Below, piece after piece: positions 9,226 through 16,952 of a DNA stretch of 64,000 nucleotides (the stretch's first letter is position 1; every line of letters begins with the position of its first letter). The notes under the pieces are model-generated. The model saw only the letters and a list, made by a program, of their open reading frames with translations, had not been told where the DNA came from and made no database searches. Source of the stretch: an uncultured Desulfobacteraceae bacterium (GTDB taxonomy: Bacteria > Desulfobacterota > Desulfobacteria > Desulfobacterales > Desulfobacteraceae). Location of the stretch: NCBI GenBank assembly GCA_913041495.1, contig CAJWHT010000002.1, positions 1 to 64,000 of the forward strand. Direction: 5' to 3'. A program made the position numbers and the translations under genes.

Positions 9226-10838
9226 TGTCAGAACCCACACCCAAAATCATTTTGCACAACGGCAGACTTCACACCCTGGATCCTTTGCTGCCGTCGGCAA
9301 CGGCCCTGGCCGTCACAGGCAAACAGATCACGGCGGTGGGCGGCGATGCCGATATCCTTTCCATGGCCGGCCCCAAAACCCGGGTGATCAATCTGGACGG
9401 CCGGCTGGTGTTGCCGGGCCTGTGGGATACCCACTTTCATTTTTTTGAGTGGGCCAAAAACCTGGACAGCCTGGCCCTGGAAAAGGCAGATTCCTTCTCC
9501 CGGATGGAGGAGATGATCCGGGAACGGGCGTCCCGGGTGCCCGAGGGTACCTGGATCCTGGGACAGGGATTCAATGAATCGGAATGGCCGGAAAATCGGA
9601 TGCCGGACCGAAAGGATCTGGACCGTGCCGCCCCGGACCATCCGGTGTGTATCTGGCGGTGCGACTGCCATCTGGCCGTGGCCAATTCCAGGGCCCTTGA
9701 GGCTGCCGGCATCGGCAACGGATTTAAGGCCCCGGAAGGCGGGGTGGTGGTGACGGACGACAGAGGTGAACCCACCGGGGTGCTCAAGGAGCTGGCCATC
9801 AATCTTATATCGGCGCAGGTGCCGGCACTGACCCGGGCACAGCTCATGGACAACCTTGAAAAGGCTTCGGCCCGTGCCCACGCCCTGGGATTGACAGCCA
9901 TCCATGATGTCCGGCTCATGGGCGGTGAGGACGGTGCGGAATCCCTTTCCGTCTGGCAGCAGTTCCACCGGGCCGGCCGGCTGCAACTTCGCTGCCATGT
10001 GTCCCTGCCCGGGGAAACCGTTGAACAGGCCTGCCAGCTCGGACTCACCACCGGTTTCGGGGATGACACCCTGAGAATCGGCTGGGTAAAATTCTTTGCC
10101 GACGGCGGCATGGGTGCCAGGACCGGATGGATGACCGAACCCTATCTGGATGCGGACTTCGGCATGCCGCTGACCCCGGTGGAAGACATCCAGCGGGGGG
10201 TAACCATGGCTGACCGGGCCGGCCTGAGCTGCATGGTTCACGCTATCGGAGACCGGGCCTGCCGGGAAATGATCCAAATGTTCGCCCGTGTGGAGGCCGC
10301 AGGGCAGAGCAACTGCCATCTGCCCCACCGCCTGGAGCATATCCAAATGATCCTTCCCGAGGACCTGGACCGGATGGCCCGGCTGAAAAATCTTGCCGCC
10401 TCCTGCCAGCCCAACAACCTGAGCCTGGATATCTCCATGATCGACCAATGCGCAGGTGAGCGGGGTAAATTTGCCTACAGCCTCAAACCCATAATGGAAA
10501 CAGGGCTGCCCCTGATGCTCAACTCCGATGCCCCGGTGGCCGATCCCAACCCCTTTGCCGGTATCTATTCCGCGGTGAGCCGCAAGCGGATGAACCGGAC
10601 ACCGGCCGGCGGCTGGTACCCCGAACACCGGCTGACGGTGGAAGCCGCGCTTAAGGCCTATACCCTGACCCCGGCCCGGGTGTCGGGCTGCGGGGATATC
10701 CTAGGCTCACTGACCCCGGGCAAATACGCGGACATCGTGGTGGCGGACCGGGATATCTTCAGTGTTGATCCGGATACCCTGGCAGAAACCAAGGTCGATT
10801 TCACCCTGTTCGACGGAAACATCGTCCATGGATCCTGA
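9222..10838 (+). CDS. Amidohydrolase (YtcJ-like)
   Basis: LPGLWDTHFHFFEW, VHAIGDRACREM, HRLEHIQMI and LNSDAPVADPNPFAGIYSAVSR; ATGA overlap with the upstream gene. Confidence 0.88.
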   Translation: MMSEPTPKIILHNGRLHTLDPLLPSATALAVTGKQITAVGGDADILSMAGPKTRVINLDGRLVLPGLWDTHFHFFEWAKNLDSLALEKADSFSRMEEMIRERASRVPEGTWILGQGFNESEWPENRMPDRKDLDRAAPDHPVCIWRCDCHLAVANSRALEAAGIGNGFKAPEGGVVVTDDRGEPTGVLKELAINLISAQVPALTRAQLMDNLEKASARAHALGLTAIHDVRLMGGEDGAESLSVWQQFHRAGRLQLRCHVSLPGETVEQACQLGLTTGFGDDTLRIGWVKFFADGGMGARTGWMTEPYLDADFGMPLTPVEDIQRGVTMADRAGLSCMVHAIGDRACREMIQMFARVEAAGQSNCHLPHRLEHIQMILPEDLDRMARLKNLAASCQPNNLSLDISMIDQCAGERGKFAYSLKPIMETGLPLMLNSDAPVADPNPFAGIYSAVSRKRMNRTPAGGWYPEHRLTVEAALKAYTLTPARVSGCGDILGSLTPGKYADIVVADRDIFSVDPDTLAETKVDFTLFDGNIVHGS

Positions 10839-12225
10839 AACCTGCAAATACCTGGATGCCATCTTCAACCGGTCAGCGGACGGCCTGCTGATCTGCGATA
10901 GCCGGGGGCGGATTCTCCGGATGAACCGGGCGGCGGAACGCCTCAACGGGATCCGGGCGGATGACGTCCTGGGCCGTGATGTGAAAAGCCTGGTGGACGA
11001 AGGACAGATCAACCGGTCCGCCACCCAGGAGGTGCTGGAGACCCGCCGCCAGGTCAGCCTGGTGCAGAGTACCCCGAGATCCGGATACACCCTCCTGGTC
11101 ACGGGCACCCCGGTGTTTGACGAAAATGAAGATATCGCCTATGTGGTGGTCAACGAACGGGATATCTCTTTAATTGAAGACATGCGCCGGGAACTGGCCC
11201 AGGTCCGCCAGGCCTCGGAGAAAATGCGGGAGGAGCTTACCGGTCTCGCCCTGATGGAACTCAAGGAGAACAATATCGTCGCCCAGAGTTCCTCCATGAA
11301 GCTCACCGTGAACCTGGCCCTGAAGCTGGCGCGGATGGATGCCTCCAACATCCTTATTCAGGGAGAGTCCGGTACGGGCAAGGGCCTTTTGGCCAAATTC
11401 ATTCACCAAAACGGGGTTAGGGGAGATAAACCCTTTATCCAGATCAACTGCGCCGCCCTGCCGGAAAACCTGCTGGAGGCCGAGCTGTTCGGCTATGAGA
11501 AAGGGGCCTTTACCGGCGCACGGGAAAGCGGCAAGGCCGGGCTTTTCGAACTGGCGGACGGGGGAACCCTTTTTCTGGATGAAATCGGTGAACTCTCCCC
11601 CGGGGTACAGGCAAAGCTGTTAAAATACCTGGATGACCATGAGATCATGCCGGTGGGCGGCACCATGCCAAAAACCATCGACTGCACGATCCTGGCCGCC
11701 ACCAACCGGAACCTTGAACAGCATACCCGGACCAAGAAGTTCCGCCTGGACCTTTTTCACCGCCTCAACACCTTTACCCTCTCCATCCCCCCCTTGCGGG
11801 ACCGCCCCGAAGACATCCTGGAGCTTGTGGCCATCTGCCTGAAGCAGAACAACAAGCGGTACAAACGGCGGGCCTACATCGGGCACAAGGGATACGACGC
11901 CCTTAAATCCCATGCCTTTCCCGGCAACGTCAGGGAATTGATCAATCTCATCAAGCAGGCCGTGGTCATGTGCGACAGGCGCTTTCTCGACGACTATCTC
12001 ATCCGTTCCCTGCGTCCTCCGGCCCCGGTCCAGGCGGACGCGTCCCGGCCCCATGGGGAAAACACCTCCCTTCCCGATAAGCTTGCCGCCCTGGAACGGG
12101 ACCTTATGGCCGAGGCTGCCGGCCGTTGCCGCACCACACGGGAAGCGGCGGAATTCTTAGGTATCAGCCAGCCCACCGTGGTCAGGAAATTAAAAAAGTA
12201 CGGTCTTGAGTTGATTCAATCCTGA
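10828..12225 (+). CDS. Sigma-54-dependent transcriptional activator (PAS - AAA+ - TyrR/Fis-like HTH)
   Basis: GESGTGKG, GYEKGAFTGA and C-terminal TREAAEFLGISQPTVVRKLKKYGL; start 10828 inside the end of the previous gene. Confidence 0.92.
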   Translation: MDPETCKYLDAIFNRSADGLLICDSRGRILRMNRAAERLNGIRADDVLGRDVKSLVDEGQINRSATQEVLETRRQVSLVQSTPRSGYTLLVTGTPVFDENEDIAYVVVNERDISLIEDMRRELAQVRQASEKMREELTGLALMELKENNIVAQSSSMKLTVNLALKLARMDASNILIQGESGTGKGLLAKFIHQNGVRGDKPFIQINCAALPENLLEAELFGYEKGAFTGARESGKAGLFELADGGTLFLDEIGELSPGVQAKLLKYLDDHEIMPVGGTMPKTIDCTILAATNRNLEQHTRTKKFRLDLFHRLNTFTLSIPPLRDRPEDILELVAICLKQNNKRYKRRAYIGHKGYDALKSHAFPGNVRELINLIKQAVVMCDRRFLDDYLIRSLRPPAPVQADASRPHGENTSLPDKLAALERDLMAEAAGRCRTTREAAEFLGISQPTVVRKLKKYGLELIQS

Positions 12226-12362
12226 ATCTTATCGTCACAACCCCCTGTGCTTGTGCTGTATCGATCGAAATTGGCTTGATTCTATTTTGAATCGAATCAA
12301 TTTGGTTTTTATTTCAGTAGGTTATCTTGTTTTGCGTGATGCATTTATGAATCAAGCTTGAT
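12211..12362. promoter_or_regulatory. Cluster of TTGATTC/GAATCAA dyads, candidate enhancer sites
   Basis: TTGATTCAA 12211-12219; TTGATTC 12276-12282 with GAATCAA 12294-12300; ATCAAGCTTGAT 12351-12362. Confidence 0.4.
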
Positions 12363-12418
12363 GGGCGTATCTGCAAAAGTTTTGTATTATCAGATGGTTA
12401 GTGTTATGGTAGTCTTTC

Positions 12419-12434
12419 CGGCACGCCTCTTGTA
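12419..12434 (+). promoter_or_regulatory. Candidate sigma-54 promoter cGGCACGcctcTTGtA
   Basis: Matches TGGCACGN4TTGCA at 14 of 16 positions counting Ns; about 43 bp upstream of the ATG at 12477; preceded by a sigma54 activator gene. Confidence 0.5.
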
Positions 12435-12476
12435 TCCTAATAGTCAAACCTGTTTTCACCCACAAGGAAAGGACTC

Positions 12477-13343
12477 ATGAAAGAAAAACCGTGGAAACCC
12501 TGGCTGTTGCTGTCACCGTCGCTGACAGCCGTCTTTTTGCTCCTCGTCGTTCCGGTCTGTTTTGTCGTGGTTTACTCATTCTGGCTCAGGGCCCCCAGCG
12601 GCCAGGATATACCGGCATTCCAGATGGGGAATTACGCCAAGTTTTTTGCGGATTTTTTCTATCCTTCCATTTTGCTGGATACCCTGAGGGTGGCCCTGGA
12701 AACCGTGATCCTCTGCCTGATAATGGGGTATGTCCCGGCCTATTTCTTTTACAGGACCGAGTCCCGGCTCAAACCCTACCTCATGCTGCTGGTGATGCTG
12801 CCGTTCTGGATCAGTTTTATCATACGGACCTTAAGCTGGATCAATATCCTGGGGGATTCCGGGCTGATCAACCACCTGCTCATGGAGGCCGGGTTCATCT
12901 CAAGTCCCATCGGCCTGCTGTACAACGAAGGGGCCGTGATCATGGGGCTGTTGCAGTATCTTTTGCCCTTTATGATCCTCAATATCTACGTGAGCCTGGA
13001 CGGAATCGACAAGAGTCTTACCGAGGCGGCCAAAAGCCTGGGATGCACGGAGTGGCAGGCCTTTCGGGAGGTGACGCTTCCCTTGAGTCTTCCCGGGGTG
13101 TCTGCCGGGTGTCTTCTGGTCTTCGTGCTGACCTGCGGTACCTATCTGCCCCCGATGATCCTGGGGGGACCCGGCAATGACATGATCGCCAACCTCATAT
13201 TCAAACGGGTCATCGGTACTCTGGACTGGCCTTTCGGATCGGCCATCTCCACCATCCTGCTGACCCTGCTGGTGATCATTGTCTATACCTACAACCGGTA
13301 CATGGGCATCAACCAGATCTTTAAAACCCTGAGCAAAGGATAG
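12477..13343 (+). CDS. Spermidine/putrescine-type ABC transporter permease (PotB-like)
   Basis: Multi-TM with EAAKSLGCTEWQAFREVTLPLSLPGV EAA loop. Confidence 0.88.
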   Translation: MKEKPWKPWLLLSPSLTAVFLLLVVPVCFVVVYSFWLRAPSGQDIPAFQMGNYAKFFADFFYPSILLDTLRVALETVILCLIMGYVPAYFFYRTESRLKPYLMLLVMLPFWISFIIRTLSWINILGDSGLINHLLMEAGFISSPIGLLYNEGAVIMGLLQYLLPFMILNIYVSLDGIDKSLTEAAKSLGCTEWQAFREVTLPLSLPGVSAGCLLVFVLTCGTYLPPMILGGPGNDMIANLIFKRVIGTLDWPFGSAISTILLTLLVIIVYTYNRYMGINQIFKTLSKG

Positions 13344-13352
13344 GACGGCGGC

Positions 13353-14150
13353 ATGAAACGCTTTATCTCCGGATGGACCCTGATCAAACTCTATACCCTC
13401 TTTGTATATATATGGATGTTCACCCCCATTGTGGCCGTGGTTATCCTGGCCTTCAACCCCCAGCAGTTCGGCTCTTTTCCCATGGAAGGGGTCAGTTTCA
13501 AGTGGTTTGTCAAGCTGTCCCATAATTCCACCATTTTAGACGCCTTCAAAAATTCCATGGTCCTAGGATCGCTGACCGCGGTGTTCTCAACGGCCATCGG
13601 GGTACCGGCAGCCATGGCTTTTATCCGTTACGACTTCAAGGGAAAAGATTTTTTAAATACCCTGCTCATCGCGCCCATCATGATTCCCGAGGTGGTGCTG
13701 GGGGTGGCCCTGCTCCTGTTTATCCGGTGGCTGCAGCAGCCCAAGAGTTTTGCCTTGCTGCTCATCGGCCACGTGGTTCTGACCCTGCCCTACGTCCTGC
13801 TCATCGTCCAGGCAAGGCTTGTGGGGATCAAAAGGGAATATGAGGAGGCGGCCATGTCCCTGGGGGCGAATCCTTTGCAGACTTTCAGGGAGGTCACCTT
13901 TCCCTTGCTGGCCCCGGCCATCTTTGCGGGGATGCTGTTTGCGTTCACCATTTCCTTTGACGATGTCACGGCCACCCTGTTCTGGGCCACGGCCCAGCAC
14001 CAGACCGTACCGGTGAAAATTTTTGGCATGCTCAGAAATTCCATCAGCCCGGAGATCAACGCCCTGGGGGCTGTGATGATCGTATTGACGGTATCTATCC
14101 CGCTGGCTGCGGGGTATTTGTCCCGGCGGTTCGCCAGAGGCAGCGCATAA
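13353..14150 (+). CDS. Spermidine/putrescine-type ABC transporter permease (PotC-like)
   Basis: EEAAMSLGANPLQTFREVTFPLLAPAIFAGMLFAFTISFDD motif. Confidence 0.88.
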   Translation: MKRFISGWTLIKLYTLFVYIWMFTPIVAVVILAFNPQQFGSFPMEGVSFKWFVKLSHNSTILDAFKNSMVLGSLTAVFSTAIGVPAAMAFIRYDFKGKDFLNTLLIAPIMIPEVVLGVALLLFIRWLQQPKSFALLLIGHVVLTLPYVLLIVQARLVGIKREYEEAAMSLGANPLQTFREVTFPLLAPAIFAGMLFAFTISFDDVTATLFWATAQHQTVPVKIFGMLRNSISPEINALGAVMIVLTVSIPLAAGYLSRRFARGSA

Positions 14151-14172
14151 GATCAGGGGCAGCGCATAAGAT
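14139..14172 (+). repeat. Tandem direct repeat GGCAGCGCATAAGAT x2, period 19, spanning the stop codon
   Basis: Identical 15-mers at 14139-14153 and 14158-14172. Confidence 0.8.
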
Positions 14173-14260
14173 ACAGACCGGGCAAGGTATAGAATCAGAG
14201 AAAATAGAAAAGTAAGAGACAAAGCACTTTCGATAGTTAACCCCAAGAAAGGAGAGACCA

Positions 14261-15421
14261 ATGGCAAAAGACGTGGAAAAAAGACTGGATGATGTACAGG
14301 ACGCGTACAGGCAGGGAGATATTTCCCGCAGGGATTTTGTAAAGTTCGCAGGCATGGCTGGTGCGGCCCTGGGAATCATGGGCGGACCCTTCGGCCTGGT
14401 CCGGCAGGCCCTGGCCGGCAGTAAATCCATTACCTGCCACTCCTGGGGTGGTTCCACCTCAGAAGCCCTGCGACAGTTTGCCTTTGATCCCTTTACCAAA
14501 TCCTCAGGCATCAAGGTGGTCGATGCCGCCTTCACCGGCATGGATGCCTTTTTAACCCAGGTCAAAGCCTCCTATCCCCCCGGAGGGGAGTTCAACATCG
14601 CCCATCTGTCTGCGGTATACGACTATGCCAGGTATACGGACCTGGGATTCGGTGTGGAACTGGACGAGTCCAAGATTCCCAACCTGAAAAACGTCATGAC
14701 CAAGATGACCGATACCCTAAAGGGCATCTCCGGCGGAAAACTGTCTGCCGCCCCCTATGATCTGGGACAGACCGGCATTGCTTACAACACGGATAAGATC
14801 TCAAAGGAGAAGGCCGAAAAGCTAGGGGCCTCCCTGCTCTATGACAAGAGCCTCAAGGGAAAACTGGGTTCCTGGAGCGGTGATTTCAGGACCAATATGT
14901 GGTACGCGGCCCTGCACACCGGACAGAATCCCAATAATATCAAGGATGAGGGGGCGGTATGGGATGCCCTTAAAACCCAGCGTAAACTGATCAAAAAATA
15001 CTGGGCATCCGGGTCCGAACTCATGAGCCTGTTGGGCAACGGTGAGATTTACGCCACAGTGGCCTGGTCCGGCCGGGTTGCCGCACTCCAGAAACAGGGA
15101 CACCCCATTGGCTATCTGTCGCCGGACGGCACCTACTCCTGGATGGAATACATGTACGTGCTCAAGGGCACGGATCTTGACGTGGCCCAGAAACTGCTGA
15201 ACTTCATGCTGGAACCCGAAGCGGCCATTGCCGTGGCCAAGGGCCAGAATTATCCGCCCTCACTGGATCCCACCAAGGTACCCATGCCTGAGGAAGTGCA
15301 GAAGCTTCCGGCCTTTGATCCCACAGGCAAACTGGACGGTTACCTGTTTGCGGATCCCGCCTATTGGAACAGCCACCAGCTGGACTGGGCGGAAAAATGG
15401 GATCGGGTCATGGCCGGCTAA
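14261..15421 (+). CDS. Polyamine-type ABC transporter substrate-binding protein with Tat-like signal
   Basis: SRRDFVKFAGMAGAALG signal; PotD-like body. Confidence 0.85.
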   Translation: MAKDVEKRLDDVQDAYRQGDISRRDFVKFAGMAGAALGIMGGPFGLVRQALAGSKSITCHSWGGSTSEALRQFAFDPFTKSSGIKVVDAAFTGMDAFLTQVKASYPPGGEFNIAHLSAVYDYARYTDLGFGVELDESKIPNLKNVMTKMTDTLKGISGGKLSAAPYDLGQTGIAYNTDKISKEKAEKLGASLLYDKSLKGKLGSWSGDFRTNMWYAALHTGQNPNNIKDEGAVWDALKTQRKLIKKYWASGSELMSLLGNGEIYATVAWSGRVAALQKQGHPIGYLSPDGTYSWMEYMYVLKGTDLDVAQKLLNFMLEPEAAIAVAKGQNYPPSLDPTKVPMPEEVQKLPAFDPTGKLDGYLFADPAYWNSHQLDWAEKWDRVMAG

Positions 15422-15444
15422 GACAGTCCTTGTATAGTTAACAG

Positions 15445-15476
15445 GCCGCCGTCCGGATGTTGTTCCGGGCGGCGGC
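15445..15476 (+). promoter_or_regulatory. Strong intercistronic hairpin between binding-protein and ATPase genes
   Basis: GCCGCCGTCCGGA/TCCGGGCGGCGGC, 13 bp with one G-U, 6-nt loop. Confidence 0.6.
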
Positions 15477-15506
15477 AAACCCCACATTACTTGCGGAGAA
15501 TACAGT

Positions 15507-16604
15507 TTGGCACAGGATAAGAATCCGGCATTCGTCCGGTTCAAAAATATTGAAAAGCGGTTCGGGAAGGTAACGGCAGTGGCCCAGATGGACCTTGATA
15601 TCCCCGAAGGGGCGCTTGTGACCCTCCTGGGGCCGTCGGGCTGCGGCAAGACCACCCTGCTTCGGATGCTGGCAGGCCTTGAGACCCCGACATCCGGGGA
15701 TATCTACATCAAGGACAAGCGGATCAACGATACACCGGTACACCGGCGGAATCTTGGCATGATCTTTCAGAATTACGCCCTGTTTCCCCATAAAACCATA
15801 TTTGACAATGTGGCTTTCGGCCTGAAGTATCGGGGATTTTCCAGGGATGAGATGACCACCCGGGTGGAAAAGGCCCTGGAAACCGTCCGGCTGCCCGGGG
15901 TGGCCGACCGGATGCCCTCCCAGCTTTCCGGCGGCCAGCAGCAGCGGATCGCCCTGGCCCGTGCCATTGTCATCGAGCCCGACGTTCTGCTCATGGACGA
16001 ACCCCTGTCCGCCCTGGATGAAAACCTAAGAGAAGACATGCGACGGGAAATTGACAACCTCCAGCAGGTCTTGGGGGTCACCACTATTTTCGTTACCCAT
16101 GACCAGCGGGAGGCCCTGTCCATGTCGGACAAGGTGGTGGTCATGAAAGACGGCATTGTCCAGCAGGAAGGGGACCCGGAAGAGGTGTATAACAATTCTG
16201 CCAATCATTTCGTGGCGGATTTTCTGGGCCATTCCAACTTCATTGACGCCAGGGTGGAGGCGAAAGAAAACGGGTATCTGACCGTCAGCCTGGCCGGCGG
16301 CAGCTCCGTCAGGGTTAATCCTGCAGGCCCATTTGCACCCGGGGACAGGGCAGAGATCGTCATCCGGGCCCAGAAAATGACCCTGGGTTTCCGGGAGGAC
16401 CTGTCCCGTGAACCTGAAATGAACTATTTCACGGGCAAAATCGTTGACCGCAGTTATATGGGCGGAGAAGTCAGCTATTTTGTGGAACTGCCCACCGGCA
16501 AAGTACTCCATGTGATCAATTTTGTTAAACGCTCTCCCTACCGCCGGGGCGATGAAGTGTTCATCCAGGTGGACCCGTATCACTGCAGGCTCCTGGGCGA
16601 CTGA
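15507..16604 (+). CDS. Polyamine-type ABC transporter ATP-binding protein (PotA-like)
   Basis: GPSGCGKTT, LSGGQQQRIALARA and LLMDEPLSALD; TTG start. Confidence 0.92.
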   Translation: MAQDKNPAFVRFKNIEKRFGKVTAVAQMDLDIPEGALVTLLGPSGCGKTTLLRMLAGLETPTSGDIYIKDKRINDTPVHRRNLGMIFQNYALFPHKTIFDNVAFGLKYRGFSRDEMTTRVEKALETVRLPGVADRMPSQLSGGQQQRIALARAIVIEPDVLLMDEPLSALDENLREDMRREIDNLQQVLGVTTIFVTHDQREALSMSDKVVVMKDGIVQQEGDPEEVYNNSANHFVADFLGHSNFIDARVEAKENGYLTVSLAGGSSVRVNPAGPFAPGDRAEIVIRAQKMTLGFREDLSREPEMNYFTGKIVDRSYMGGEVSYFVELPTGKVLHVINFVKRSPYRRGDEVFIQVDPYHCRLLGD

Positions 16605-16623
16605 GCCTGTAACCGAGACGACC

Positions 16624-16950
16624 ATGGATTCCTTCCCTGCCAATCAAGGTCCGGTGGAACAAAGTTTTTCCTGGATCAAACGGGGGTTGGATCCCACCCA
16701 GAGCTATATCATTTTCGAACATGATCTGAAGCACCGGGGCGAATCCATTTTCGATCCCTCACACCGGATCTACGCCTTTTTGAAGGAAAAAAAGATGGGG
16801 TGGCAGCAGGTGGTGGATATGGATCTTGCCACGGAATACCTGGTGGTTCAGGTCCCGGCCGGCAAAGAGGATGCCGTGCTGGGCAAAATACTGGGGTTCG
16901 GGTTTTCCGAACATATTGTTTTTTACATATTCAAGGCAGAAGAGGTGTAA
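16624..16950 (+). CDS. Small hypothetical protein encoded immediately upstream of the KamA-like gene
   Basis: Start MDSFPANQG at 16624; tight spacing with both neighbours. Confidence 0.6.
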   Translation: MDSFPANQGPVEQSFSWIKRGLDPTQSYIIFEHDLKHRGESIFDPSHRIYAFLKEKKMGWQQVVDMDLATEYLVVQVPAGKEDAVLGKILGFGFSEHIVFYIFKAEEV

Positions 16951-16952
16951 TT

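Noticed and set aside
9228-10628. 466-aa minus-strand ORF opposite the amidohydrolase
   Set aside because: Shadow ORF of a GC-rich coding region; low-complexity G/H/P-rich translation, and the plus strand has clear family motifs.
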